Shown here: positions 27,249 to 37,084 of the stretch, one piece after another
How the letters are laid out: the number at the start of each line of letters is the position of its first letter
Numbering within the stretch: position 1 is the first letter of the stretch
Source: Granulosicoccus antarcticus IMCC3135
Lineage (GTDB): Bacteria; Pseudomonadota; Gammaproteobacteria; Granulosicoccales; Granulosicoccaceae
Length of the DNA stretch: 64,000 bases
Reading direction: 5' to 3'
Assembly: GCF_002215215.1 (NCBI RefSeq)
Contig: NZ_CP018632.1
Location: 6,506,501 to 6,570,500 of the forward strand
Notes under the pieces: generated by a model
The model's database searches: none
The model's input: the letters and a program-made list of their open reading frames with translations, nothing else
What the model was told of the DNA's origin: nothing
Translations under genes and position numbers: made by a program

Positions 27249-30169
27249 TAGGTCTTTCTTGAAGATTTCCAGTGCATCCTTTGCCGTTCGGCATTCCTTC
27301 AAGTGATTGTCAGCGTTGCCGATCAGTACCGCGTCCCCGGTCTTGCGATTGCGCTCCATCATCTCCAGAGAAACCTTGTAGGCATCCACTGCCATCTCAT
27401 AGCGTTTCGCCCAACGGTCCACCGCAGGTTTGCAGATACTGGCCAGGGCCTTGTCGCTCTTGCCCTTCTGGTAGAAGGCGGTAACGAACTGTTCCACCTC
27501 AGCCCATTGAAAGACACCGAAGCCGCGCAGCTTTTCGAACAAGTCGTAGACCATCTGCGGGTCAGACACATCGGTCAGTTCCGCTATCTGATAGTACGGC
27601 TGAAACGCTGCCAGTACATCGTCCGGGTCATTGAAGAAATCCAGCACGAAGGTGCCGCTGGCTTTCTTGCCAGCATAGTCCCGATTCAATCGTGACAGGG
27701 TCTGTACACACTCCACACCACCGAGCTTCTTGTCCACGTACATGGCACACAGTTTAGGCTGATCGAATCCTGTCTGGAACTTGTTGGCCACGATCATGAC
27801 CTGATAGTCGTCAGTATCAAATGCCTTGCGCATGTCCCGTCCTTTCAGGTTCGGGTTCATGTTGGTTTCAGTGAATTTCTCGCCCAGCAGGTCGGTTGCT
27901 CCCGGGTCTTTCTCCGTGAATTCCACCTCACCCGAGAAGGCCGCCATGGCATGAATGCCGGTATAGCCCTTCTCCGTGATGTAGCGATCAAAACTGATCT
28001 TGTAGCGCACCGCCTCCTTGCGAGAGCTGGTCACCACCATGGCTTTGGCCTGGTTTCCCAGCAGGCCCATGACGTTGTCCTTGAAGTGCTCGACAATCAC
28101 CTGCACCTTCTGCGAGATGTTGTAGTCATGCAGGCGCACCCACTGGTTCAGCTTCACCTTGGCCTTCTTGCTATCTACCTCCTTGTCCACATCCTGCATT
28201 TTCAGGGCAAGGTTATAGGCCACCTTGTAGCTGGTGTAGTTCTTCAGCACATCCAGAATGAAGCCTTCCTCGATGGCCTGTCGCATGCTGTACACATGGA
28301 ACGATACCGGCTTGTTGGTTTTGGATGCAGGTTCACTCGGGTCTGGCCTGCGACCAAAGAGTTCCAGTGTCTTGGCCTTGGGCGTGGCGGTGAAGGCAAA
28401 GTAGCTCAGGTTCGGGGAGGCACGACGCGAGGCGATGATCTCGTTCAACACATCGTCAGCGCTCTGCGGCGCATCCGGGTCCGCATCGCTGTCACTGGCA
28501 TCAGTCATCAGCACTTCCTTCAACTGACGCGCTGTGGAGCCTGTCTGTGAGGAATGCGCCTCATCGGCAATGATGGCGTAGTTGCGCTCCTTCAGGCTCA
28601 CCGTATTCTCGATGGCCTTGAGTACATGCGGAAACGTCTGGATCGTGACAATGATGATCGGCTGAGACTGCTCCAGAGCAGATGCCAGCTTGTCAGACTT
28701 CGATCCTTCCCCCTCCCGGCGATTGATACGCCCTACCACCCCATCGACATGTTCCAGCTGATAGATGGTGTCCTGCAACTGATCATCCAGCACCGTGCGG
28801 TCCGTGACGATAATCACCGAATGAAACTGCTTGTTGCCCTTGTCGTCATACAAAGACGAGAGCTGATGCGCGGTCCAGGCAATGGAGTTGGACTTGCCAG
28901 AACCGGCACTGTGCTGAATCAGATACGACTGTCCCGGCCCCTCACTACGCGCTGACGACAACAGCTTGTTGACCACATCCCACTGATGGTAGCGCGGGAA
29001 CATCATGGTCTCTTTCTTGGATTTACGCCCCTCCCAATCCTCTACCTCCTTGATCTCAAGGTGCATGAAGCGCTGAAAGATACGCAGCAGGTTCTGTGGC
29101 AACAGCACCTCGTTCCACAGATAGCTTGTCGGATCACTGCCATCTTCCGGTATATCGTTACCCTTGCCACCCTCAGCCGTACCCTTGTTGAACGGCAAGA
29201 AGAAGGTCTTGTCGCCCTTCAACTGCGTGCTCATCCATACGTCATACTGACTGACTGCGAAATGCACCAGAGCGCCGCGCTTGAACGTCAGCAAAGGCTC
29301 AGGCTTGCGGGTAACCGGGTCTATCGGCAGCCTCGTCTTCTGATACTGCTCCTTCGCATTATTGAACGCCTGCTTGAATTCAGACTTCAGCTCCATCGTC
29401 ACCACTGGCAGACCATTGACAAACAGCACCAGATCAATGCGCAGCTTCTGCGCCATCAAACCGGTTTCTGCCAGATGCTTTTCTGTCGCCCAGGGGCTGT
29501 ACACCAGTTCGGGCACTACCCGCAGTCGATTCATGCCATAACGAATCAGGGTATCCGGATTCAGATCGTGCTCCGGCTTGAACTGACACAGACTGAAGCG
29601 TGTACCGCGATCCTTGATCTCATGGCGCAAGACACCCAAAGTGCCAAAGGTCCGAAGCTCCTTGTCCGCCGCATTCGGATCAGCCTTGTTCAACTGCGAA
29701 GCCACCTTCTCCAGAAACTTCTCTTCCGGATTATTCGGATAGATACCGCAATACTTCTCCCACTGATCCGGCTGACTTTCCTTCACAAACGCCAGCGTAT
29801 CCTCTGAATACAAAGCCAGCTCGCGGTTGTATTTGGAGGGCGATCCCCGCAGCCACCCATGGCCCACCAGGCACTCGACGATGTGGTTCTGTAAAGCGTA
29901 TTCGGCTGATTTATCGGGATGATGACTCATGGAGAATCCGTTTTCTGATGAGAACTAAAACTCTCGTGTAATCGATGGTACAGATCAACTATGGTCAAGC
30001 ACATGATTGCAATGCGAGCCATATCGTTGTCGACAAATGCTTGACGTTGTCCGAGTATGCAGCAGAGAGTTTAGCAAATTGTAGAGAGTGCTGACGACAG
30101 TGACGAGGTTTTACTGCTCTGCCATGATCAATGATGGTAGATAAGCGGCATTTTCGGATAAAAATACAA

Positions 30170-30204
30170 TAATACCTCGTGTATTAGCGGTTTTTCTGTA
30201 TAAT
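30170..30204 (+). promoter_or_regulatory. Promoter and operator of the HigB2/HTH toxin-antitoxin pair
   Basis: A perfect -10 TATAAT lies at 30199-30204, 25 bases before the toxin ATG. The inverted repeat TAATAC-CTCGT-GTATTA (30170-30186) covers the -35 region, a typical antitoxin operator position for autoregulation. Confidence 0.55.
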
Positions 30205-30229
30205 ATTTTGTACAACTATCGGAGCCCTT

Positions 30230-30565
30230 ATGAAGGAGCTATTTTGGTATCCGGCAAGCAAATCTGCGTTGAATGATTTTCCTACTGAGGCAAAGCAATA
30301 TTTAGGTTATCAGTTGCATTTACTGCAATCAGGAGCGTCACCAGATGATTTCAAGCCCTTAAAGGATCTTGGTAAAGGGATTAGCGGTGTGTATGAACTG
30401 CGTTTTCGTGACGAGAGCAATATTTTCCGTGTTGCCTATGTTGCGAAGTTCGAGGATGCTATCGTGGTTTTACACAGTTGGCAGAAGAAAACACAGAAAA
30501 CGGCTCAAAGTGACCTTACGTTAATCGCTAAACGATTTCGAGAAGTTAAAGAGGAATTGACATGA
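30230..30565 (+). CDS. RelE/HigB-like toxin (phage Gp49-like family)
   Basis: The 111-residue protein belongs to the Gp49/HigB2 branch of RelE mRNA interferases: FWYPASKSALNDFPTEAKQYLGYQLHLLQSG, then FKPLKDLGKGISGVYELRFRDESNIFRVAYVAKFEDAIVVLHSWQKKTQKT, where the basic C-terminal residues form the active site. Such toxins cut mRNA on the ribosome. GGAG lies before ATG 30230. Its stop overlaps the antitoxin start, toxin first, which is the usual order of this branch. Confidence 0.88.
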   Translation: MKELFWYPASKSALNDFPTEAKQYLGYQLHLLQSGASPDDFKPLKDLGKGISGVYELRFRDESNIFRVAYVAKFEDAIVVLHSWQKKTQKTAQSDLTLIAKRFREVKEELT

Positions 30566-30837
30566 ATCTGCATAAATCTAAAGGCACTGTATGGGATGAC
30601 ATTGCAGAAGATCCCGCTGAGGCTGCTCAGCTTAAAATCAAGGCAGCATTGTTTGATGCTATCAGAGCCTATATCGAGAAACACCAACTTACCCAAGAGG
30701 AAGCTGCAGAACGCATGGGGGTTCAGCGTTCCCGCATTGGTGATATCAGTCGTGGCAAGCTCGGTGGTTTCACCATCGACTATCTTGTGCTGATGGCCGA
30801 GCGTGTTGGTGTCAACCCTTTGAGAATTGCCGGTTAG
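30562..30837 (+). CDS. HTH antitoxin of the HigB2-like pair
   Basis: This 91-residue XRE-family protein has an HTH at about residues 38-75 (QLTQEEAAERMGVQRSRIGDISRGKLGGFTIDYLVLMAERVG) with a short N-terminal toxin-binding segment (GTVWDDIAEDPAEAAQLKIKAAL). It overlaps the toxin gene by four bases. It neutralises the toxin and probably binds the TAATAC inverted repeat upstream. The pair lies between two copies of the hsdR 5' end. Confidence 0.88.
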   Translation: MNLHKSKGTVWDDIAEDPAEAAQLKIKAALFDAIRAYIEKHQLTQEEAAERMGVQRSRIGDISRGKLGGFTIDYLVLMAERVGVNPLRIAG

Positions 30838-30906
30838 ATTAACATCTCAATGCTTACGTTCAATAGGCGCCAGTATGGTGCTGCGGATCGATGAATGCTC
30901 AGCGTT

Positions 30907-30939
30907 CATGTCCGAAGCGCACTACAAATTTCGGACATG
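30907..30939. repeat. Inverted repeat between the two toxin-antitoxin units
   Basis: CATGTCCGAA (30907-30916) pairs perfectly with TTCGGACATG (30930-30939) over 13 bases. It could be an operator of the second, decayed higBA unit; no T run follows, so a terminator is less likely. Confidence 0.45.
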
Positions 30940-30971
30940 CGTGTGCCTGTCACTAGCGTGCCACAGGTACG

Positions 30972-31163
30972 GCGCGACTTGTTCGACGCAGCCGGATCAG
31001 CCTTGTGCAACTGCGAAAGTCGCCACCTGGAAACAGATTGGAAAAACTAACAGGGGACCTGGAAGGCTTTCATAGCATCCGCATCAATCAACAATGGCGA
31101 TTGATTTTCAGATGGATAGATGGAAGTCCTGAGGATGTTGAAATCGTTGATTACCATAGGTGA
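30972..31163 (+). pseudogene. higB: HigB-type toxin, truncated and frameshifted
   Basis: The C-terminal ~55 codons are typical HigB (LRKSPPGNRLEKLTGDLEGFHSIRINQQWRLIFRW ... DVEIVDYHR), ending in TGA at 31161. Upstream, LFDAAGSAL fits the expected preceding helix but lies in another frame, and the first ~35 residues are missing. At the frame change (30993-31017) 24 of 25 bases are identical to a piece of hsdR, which points to recombination. The toxin is inactive. Confidence 0.75.
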
Positions 31164-31168
31164 ACTGC

Positions 31169-31450
31169 ATGCTACCCAATAAAAGAACATCAACGCACCC
31201 AGGAAAAATTCTACTGCATGAGTTTCTGGAGCCACTGGAGCTATCGCAGTCCGAATTCGCTCGTCATTTGAGCATCCCCATACAACGCGTTAACGAATTA
31301 ATCAAAGGCAAGCGCGGAATTACGCCTGACACAGCGTGGTTACTCTCAACAGCACTTGGCACGACACCGGAGTTCTGGATGAACTTGCAGACAAGCTACG
31401 AATTGTCGTCGATCGAGCCTCCCAAGGGCATTAAACGTTTGGTGGCTTAG
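31169..31450 (+). CDS. higA: HigA-family antitoxin
   Basis: ATG 31169 is preceded by AGGTGA five bases upstream (the end of higB), giving 93 residues. The sequence is typical HigA/VapI: THPGKILLHEFLEPLELSQSEFARHLSIPIQRVNELIKGKRGITPDTAWLLSTALGTTPEFWMNLQTSYEL. It is intact although its toxin is broken, so it is an orphan antitoxin that could still repress its own promoter or neutralise a related toxin elsewhere. Confidence 0.85.
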   Translation: MLPNKRTSTHPGKILLHEFLEPLELSQSEFARHLSIPIQRVNELIKGKRGITPDTAWLLSTALGTTPEFWMNLQTSYELSSIEPPKGIKRLVA

Positions 31451-31573
31451 CGCTGGACCGCCAACTATTCCATGGGTGCCGTGGTAACGCCAGTCGCTCA
31501 AGAGATTTTTGTATAGGAGAGTCATCCGAGCCGGTAGAAAAAACTTGCCTAATCTACCCGACAAACACGGAGG

Positions 31574-31618
31574 ATAAGCGAAGGTATTTTCAGAGTACAG
31601 GGCCAATTCGCGGTTTTA
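31574..31618 (-). pseudogene. Very short hsdR 5'-end scrap
   Basis: About 14 codons (RELALYSENTFAY) match residues 36-48 of HsdR (RELALYSEDTLAF), then the sequence diverges. It directly adjoins the end of the longer hsdR fragment at 31616, so at least two recombination joints lie here. Confidence 0.55.
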
Positions 31619-31996
31619 TGCATCCATGCTGGCAGTCAATGCTGGTTCTGCGGCTTGGCTAATAAAGTCATCCTGCGTCCAAGCGAGCTGATGGGCCTGT
31701 TCGATGCGCGCCTGGCTGGCGGTAGGGATTTCCGCCGCATTCGGATCAGCCTTGTTCAACTGCGAGGCCACTTTCTCCAGAAACTTCTCTTCCGGATTAT
31801 TCGGATAGATACCGCAATACTTCTCCCACTGATCCGGCTGACTTTCCTTTACAAATGCCAGCGTATCTTCTGAATACAAGGCCAGTTCACGGTTGTATTT
31901 GGAAGGCGATCCCAGCATCCACCCATGCCCCACCAGGCACTCAACGATGTGATTCTGAAAAGCGTATTCGGCTGACTTATCGGGGTGGTGACTCAT
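31616..31996 (-). pseudogene. hsdR: hsdR 5' fragment, second copy
   Basis: Residues 1-88 match the HsdR N-terminus almost perfectly, ending at ADPNAA near 31735. The remaining ~38 codons (EIPTASQARIEQAHQLAWTQDDF...) are unrelated. The 25 bases before its ATG are also shared with full-length hsdR (the stretch ending CAGAAAACGGATTCTCC), so leader and start were duplicated together. The nuclease and helicase domains are missing. Confidence 0.88.
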
Positions 31997-32153
31997 GGAG
32001 AATCCGTTTTCTGAAGAGAACTGGCTGAAATACCTGAAGGCACAATTATAGTATGGACACCAGAACCTGATGGTGCTGAAGGATTTTTCGCAAGGTAACT
32101 CGCTCTACGAACCGGCAAGGCCCAGCGCATCCCGGTGCAAGCGCTCCTCACGA

Positions 32154-33530
32154 TCATGTTTGGAATGTCGATTGAGCATCCCACAAGGTCTTCCAGCGAG
32201 TGAATTCGGAGAGTCTTAATCGATATCTCGCATAGTTGCCCTCATGCAAAGAGAGAATCTCAACCTCAGCAACATCTCTGAATCTGTGTCGATCATCAAT
32301 AGGTATATTGTCTGTCACCCACGCCTTGATGAACTTGCCAATCTCCTGCCGAGGCACAGGCTGCATGACAAGCTCTCTGACAAGCACTTGCAAGGCATCC
32401 CGATACTTCATCCGAAACGGATCCGGGGCTCCGAGCTGTTGACGTACCGTGCGGTAGTGTTGCGCCGACCTTCCATAGGCCCATATAAACAACTCTCTCA
32501 TCATGGATGCGTCGCCGCACTCATAAAAACCGACAAGCGCTTTTGAATAGGCATCTTCTGGCACTTCGATGAACGAGATGGGAATAAGGTTTTTCTTGAT
32601 GAACGGAATATTGGCGGCCATTCGCGAAACTCGTTTATTCACATCATCGAACGGTTGAAGATAGGGCAAAAACAACAGTGCCATGAAGGCCTGCTCAAAG
32701 GGGTTATCTATCTCGGTGATCTTTCTCAAGGTCACTTGAAAGTAGGCCTCGATCCGATGTGGATCATCCAGCGGCAAATACGTGGAACCAGCAATGCCAA
32801 CCGGAATCATTCTCAACCGACCGGCGGACATGGGGTCTGGCAACAGGTTGTTGGCCAACAAGGCGTGCAGGTTCAGCAGGGTATGACGATTAAATTCGAT
32901 GTCCATCGCGTTCTCAACCAGAAACTCGATAGCATCCTTATGATTGCGAATCATCTGGGCGTCAATGGCCGCAGCACCCTCCACTTCTTCATCAAAGGCA
33001 ATGAGCCTACGCGTATCCAATAGCGAATACGTATTGCCTTCCAGACGACTGGAATTCCATGACAGATCGATAAGCAGCCGATCCATGATCCTTCTGGCAT
33101 AGGTACCCGCAGGCAACTCATCGACAGAATCAGTCCCGATAGCTTCCAGATTTCGCTGATCTTCAATGGAGAGATAACGACTGATGTTGGGTTCGTAAGA
33201 TTCGATCAGGGCACCATCGTATGAGGCCGGCTCTCGGTTTGATGTTGGCCGATTCATACGCCGAACCAGCTCACGTGACTTTGGTGACTGAAACAGTTCT
33301 ATCGAGCCACTACCAACAGGCAAATACCTGGCCCAGCGACGTGCCCCCTGCATGCTCACGCGCCCGCTGTCCACGAGGGCTTTGAGACGATACTTCAGCG
33401 CATCATCACCCACGGCAAGGCTGGAACTCAGCGCCGCCTTCAACTCCGGAAAAGAGATGCCTTCTGGGTGTTTTTTGATGACCTCAAGTAAAGGGGCAAG
33501 CCGAGCTTCACCAGATTCGGACTGTGACAT
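32154..33530 (-). CDS. Fic-family protein of the inhibitory-helix type with degenerate active-site motif
   Basis: ATG 33530 follows AAGGGGA by nine bases, giving 458 residues. The N-terminal ~75 residues form a winged helix (LLEVIKKHPEGISFPELKAALSSSL). Then come the Fic inhibitory helix motif S-x3-E-G (NSSRLEGNTYS) and the Fic core, whose active-site loop reads LQPFDDVNKRVSRMAANIPF where classical enzymes have HPFxxGNGRxxR. The catalytic His is Gln and a Gly is Val, so AMPylation is doubtful; this variant recurs in related Fic proteins and may act on other substrates. The C-terminal domain is unassigned. The gene lies between hsdR 5' copies two and three, on the same strand. Confidence 0.82.
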   Translation of the reverse strand: MSQSESGEARLAPLLEVIKKHPEGISFPELKAALSSSLAVGDDALKYRLKALVDSGRVSMQGARRWARYLPVGSGSIELFQSPKSRELVRRMNRPTSNREPASYDGALIESYEPNISRYLSIEDQRNLEAIGTDSVDELPAGTYARRIMDRLLIDLSWNSSRLEGNTYSLLDTRRLIAFDEEVEGAAAIDAQMIRNHKDAIEFLVENAMDIEFNRHTLLNLHALLANNLLPDPMSAGRLRMIPVGIAGSTYLPLDDPHRIEAYFQVTLRKITEIDNPFEQAFMALLFLPYLQPFDDVNKRVSRMAANIPFIKKNLIPISFIEVPEDAYSKALVGFYECGDASMMRELFIWAYGRSAQHYRTVRQQLGAPDPFRMKYRDALQVLVRELVMQPVPRQEIGKFIKAWVTDNIPIDDRHRFRDVAEVEILSLHEGNYARYRLRLSEFTRWKTLWDAQSTFQT

Positions 33531-33637
33531 CGACAATGATCCCCTTGAAGCCATGAAACGAGAGCATGCTGTGAGCGCCATAAAACGTCACAATAACGCC
33601 AAAAAGCGCTTTACACGATTCAATATAGCAGTTGAGC

Positions 33638-33669
33638 GGCCAAAATGACCCTTTACGCGGTATTTTGCC
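33638..33669. promoter_or_regulatory. Bulged inverted repeat upstream of the Fic gene
   Basis: GGCCAAAATGACC (33638-33650) faces GGTATTTTGCC (33659-33669); the arms match when two bulged bases are allowed. It lies ~110 bases before the Fic start and could bind the protein's own winged-helix domain. This is inference. Confidence 0.3.
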
Positions 33670-33764
33670 ACTTTATAGGCGTCGATGACGTTTGAAACAC
33701 TGGAAACCCGCTTTTGATTACTGAGATAACGTAATGGGAGGGGTGCTCGTCGCATGCCCTGCAT

Positions 33765-34100
33765 TCAGATAAGCATTGCAGACGAACCGGCGTGTAGAAC
33801 GTTGATCAAAGTACCAAAGGTCCGAAACTCCTCATCCGCCGCATTCGGATCAGCCTTGTTCAACTGTGAAGCCACCTTCTCCAGAAACTTCTCTTCCGGG
33901 TTATTTGGATAGATACCGCGATACTTCTCCCACTGATCCGGCTGACTTTCCTTCACATACGCCAGCGTATCTTCTGGATATAAAGCCAGCTCGCGGTTGT
34001 ATTTTGAAGGTGATCCCAGCAGCCACCCATGGCCCACCAGGCACTCAACAATGTGATTCTGGAAAGCGTATTCGGCTGATTTATCGGGATGGAAGGCCAT
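33765..34100 (-). pseudogene. hsdR: hsdR 5' fragment, third copy, adjoining hsdS
   Basis: From ATG 34100 (MAFHPDKSAEYAF) about 98 residues match the HsdR N-terminus, up to the block EFRTFGTL near 33806; then the frame diverges (INVLHAG...) and stops. It overlaps the end of hsdS by 20 bases, the expected hsdS-hsdR arrangement, so this is probably the original start of hsdR, cut off when the Fic cassette and the further copies came in. Confidence 0.85.
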
Positions 34101-34416
34101 AGGGGTTTGCATCCATGCTGGAGGTTGATGTGGACTCTGGGGCTTGCCAGTTGCGGACATCTATTTTGCCGGTGACGGCGGCGGAGATTAGGGCTGTGCG
34201 GCGTTCTTTGAGCAATTCGGCTGCCTTACCAGCAGATTGTATTATCTGGTTGAAACTACCTGATATTTCAGATACAAAATTCAAAATGTGGCGCTGTTCC
34301 TCTTTAGGCGGTATCTGCAATGGAATGCGGCCAAGTGTTTCTGTATTGAGGTTGTCCATCGTTGACCCCTTTGATTCCAAAGCAAGTTCGGCAACTGCTC
34401 CAGCTGAAGTAACAAG

Positions 34417-36029
34417 GTAACCGTTCACGGCCCCGCATGCGGGGTGTAGGAACCGCAGCTGATTCTTTCAGCTAGTCGCTAACCGAGGCGTATCAAACGG
34501 AAAGCGCACTTTCACCTCGCCCTCAATCATCGACTGGTGACACGCGATGCGGATAAACTGATAGCTTGAGATCCCTATCCGTTGTGCAGTGCCCACGATG
34601 CTCAGTATCAAGGGACGAAACTGATCGCCTTGATACGATTGGGTGGCAAAGCTCAACTTGCGCCAGATCACATAGGGCCGAAGCGCACGCTCAGCGCTAT
34701 TGTTGTCTAGCGGGATCCTGTGATCTTTGAGAAAGGTCCAACACATCGATTCTCGCTTGAGAAGATGTTGGCATTGACGTTTGGTTCGTCCATCGATTCG
34801 TAGCCGGGCACCTCGCTCCAGCGTCTGGTGAAAGCTGCGGCGTAGTCGCTGCATTCGCCGGTAATAAACAGCCTCGTTGATGAGTTGATCTTGCCATCGA
34901 TGCCGGGTGCGGATAACCGCGTGGGCAAGTAATAAAAGTCGGCGTCCGATCTTGCCGCCATTGCTTACCCGTCCAGCAATATCGATGAATTTTCGAATCA
35001 GGTGCGGCCAACACAGTTGACGACGACTTTCCGGTACACGGTTATAACCCACGTAGTCATCAGTGACCAAATACCCTGTGAATTCGCCTAACAGCCTATC
35101 GGCAGCCTCTTTGCCGCGCGAGGCCTGTGTCAGGAAATAGCAAGCTTGGACACACACTAACGACCACAGCCAACGGCACTCATTGCCGCGAAAATGCCGT
35201 GTTTCATCGGCATGCGCCACGGGTTGTTGGCGAACAAAATCGCCAATCTGTCGGTACGGGTCGCCTAATGCGCTCGTCGCTTTTGCCTGAGCCTGAGAGA
35301 GGGCACCGAGACTGAAATGCAACTGCCAGTGCTCAACCAGATAATCCTGAATATTACGAATCGACAAATGATAACGCCCGGACAGATGAGCGATAAGTGC
35401 CACCAGATTGGGGCCCATCTGCCCCGAAGGCACGCTATCGGGAGTCTGGGCGCAATGATGTTTGCCACACCCGTTGCATTGCCCACCGAACAGCTGATGC
35501 TCAATCACTGAAAAACGCACCACCGGGATATCAAACACCTGGTGACGACAGCGTGGCTCGGGATCGACAAAAATAGAGCCACCACAGCCACAGGCCGCGG
35601 TCGGAAAATAGCGCTGAATCTGATCGACATCACTTTCGGGTACCAGCGGGCGTTCGTGCTTTTCATGACCCGGCTGCGCACCCTTTCGTTTTGTAGATTT
35701 GGGTTTCTTTTTTCGGTTGACTCGTTGCGAGGTGGAGTCTGAAGAGGGTGGACGGGAGGAGTTACGCGAGCTTTTGCCCATGCGTTCGTTCAGCTCTCGA
35801 ACCTGTTCAACAAGCTCCTCATTCTGCGCTTTAAGATCTGAGGCTATCGATTCTAACTGACCAACCACATCCCACAATTGCTCGATCTGAGTGCGAGCCT
35901 CATCAAGCGTTTGGGGTGGATTTGATAGATGAGGATCGGGCACGATGATGGCTAATAAACTCGCGGGGCCTTTTCTTCAGAATAGCCTACATAGTCAGAA
36001 AACGCTATTGCAACGCCGTGAACGCTTAC
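34417..36029 (-). mobile_element. IS66-family, single-ORF element in hsdS
   Basis: The ends GTAACCGTTCACGGC (left) and GTAAGCGTTCACGGC (right, complementary strand) are inverted repeats of a 1613-bp element. AGTAACAAG flanks both sides (34408-34416 and 36030-36038); IS66 elements duplicate 8 bp, so one of the nine bases is shared by chance. A CCCCGCATGCGGGG palindrome lies just inside the left end. Confidence 0.9.
34468..35943 (-). CDS. IS66-family transposase (TnpC type)
   Basis: The 491-residue protein starts at GTG 35943. It has an N-terminal coiled coil (DVVGQLESIASDLKAQNEELVEQVRELNERM), the SSRNSSRPPSSD block, a zinc-binding region (CGCGGS... CNGCGKHHC), and the DDE core (AHADETRHFRGN, VTDDYVGYN, HRIPLDNNSAERALRPYVIWRK). 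There are no tnpA/tnpB genes, as in the single-gene branch of the family. It appears intact. Confidence 0.9.
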   Translation of the reverse strand: MPDPHLSNPPQTLDEARTQIEQLWDVVGQLESIASDLKAQNEELVEQVRELNERMGKSSRNSSRPPSSDSTSQRVNRKKKPKSTKRKGAQPGHEKHERPLVPESDVDQIQRYFPTAACGCGGSIFVDPEPRCRHQVFDIPVVRFSVIEHQLFGGQCNGCGKHHCAQTPDSVPSGQMGPNLVALIAHLSGRYHLSIRNIQDYLVEHWQLHFSLGALSQAQAKATSALGDPYRQIGDFVRQQPVAHADETRHFRGNECRWLWSLVCVQACYFLTQASRGKEAADRLLGEFTGYLVTDDYVGYNRVPESRRQLCWPHLIRKFIDIAGRVSNGGKIGRRLLLLAHAVIRTRHRWQDQLINEAVYYRRMQRLRRSFHQTLERGARLRIDGRTKRQCQHLLKRESMCWTFLKDHRIPLDNNSAERALRPYVIWRKLSFATQSYQGDQFRPLILSIVGTAQRIGISSYQFIRIACHQSMIEGEVKVRFPFDTPRLATS

Positions 36030-37084
36030 AGTAACAAGCAGGTACGCATACTCTGAACTTAACCGACTTTTTAGAGTAGCCCTTAAGCTACCAGTCCCGC
36101 ATAGCCAGCCTTCTTCTTCCGTTCCAACGACAGCGCATCTACCAAGCTCGCCACGACGAGCAAAGATCAAATCTCCAGCACGAAGTACATGACGTGACAG
36201 CTTTTCGGCTGTTTCATCATCAACTGAAACCTTACTTTCGGGAACTAGCTTGCCCTCTATCATATGAACTGGGTTAATTATCGGTGTTCCGTTCTCAACA
36301 TATTCTTCGGAGTGCAGCTGGCTTCCAAACGGTCCCGTTTGCATTTCTAATGTGCAGAATTTTAACTGTGACACAGTCCAATGCTCCGGCACCTCCCCCA
36401 ACCACTCAACCCCAGAATCCTTCATCGGCGCATCCGGATTCAATCCCTTCGTCACCGCATGACTGATCACCGCCTGACGTTTTTCCTTCAACAGCTTGAT
36501 CAGTTGTTGTTGCTTTTCGATCAGCGTGTCTATTTGGGCGGTTTCGTGGTCGAGGAAACTCACTATGTTCTGCATTTCTCTCGGCTCACTTATTCCGATC
36601 GCTATTCCCGCAACAGTCTCTGTGTTCAGGTTAAGCTGAGTTCCGAACTTCCCCAATCCTTTGTAGGCTTGTTCGCCAGCAAATACATAAAACAGCAATT
36701 TGGGAGGGATCTTCAGCTGCGGGAAATATACAAATCCATCGTGAATACACGCCTTCACCGCAGTAATACAGGGTTTGCCCACTGTTCCGGCAATACTCAG
36801 GAAAATTGCCCCTGGCTCTAGCTTGACGCTCAATGAACTCCCGATATCCGACAAGCGTTGAATCGACCCTTCCAAGTACATCTTTGAAGCTGAAACATCA
36901 GCAATGCGAGTCCAACAATACTCACCTTCGTCATCGAAATATATGGGGTCCTCGATCGGTCGGGGTGAAGCACCTCTCTTTACCGAAGCCAAGTGGCCAA
37001 TTTTTACTGCTTCCCAGTTACTGGGAATATTCCCCAACCACTCAACACCACTATCCCGATACTCCGGATAAGCCTCATACCTAC

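Larger units (their letters stand above)
25792..29930 (-). pseudogene. hsdR: Type I restriction enzyme R subunit, disrupted by IS5-family insertion
   Basis: Two halves join exactly across an insertion at 26385-27248: 29930-27249 and 26384-25792, together about 1,090 codons, the normal HsdR length. The nuclease motif is D166 with E180-L-K182 (RIDLVLFVNG...TMELKSE). The helicase motor has Walker A SAGSGKSNS and the DEAH box (IIADEAHSSQ). The C-terminal helical domain lies in the second half (FYEFISQIVPFDDLELEKL). Removing the insertion and one TA restores one frame, so the loss is due to the IS alone. In the interrupted state the protein would stop a few codons into the element (GPVIN), lacking ~195 residues. 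Confidence 0.93.

Noticed and set aside
31993-32184. 63-codon minus-strand frame running into the hsdR copy
   Set aside because: No similarity, no ribosome binding site; it is leader sequence read through in frame with a scrap.
34431-34444. CCCCGCATGCGGGG as a transcription terminator of hsdS
   Set aside because: It lies inside the IS66-family element and has no T run; it belongs to the element end.
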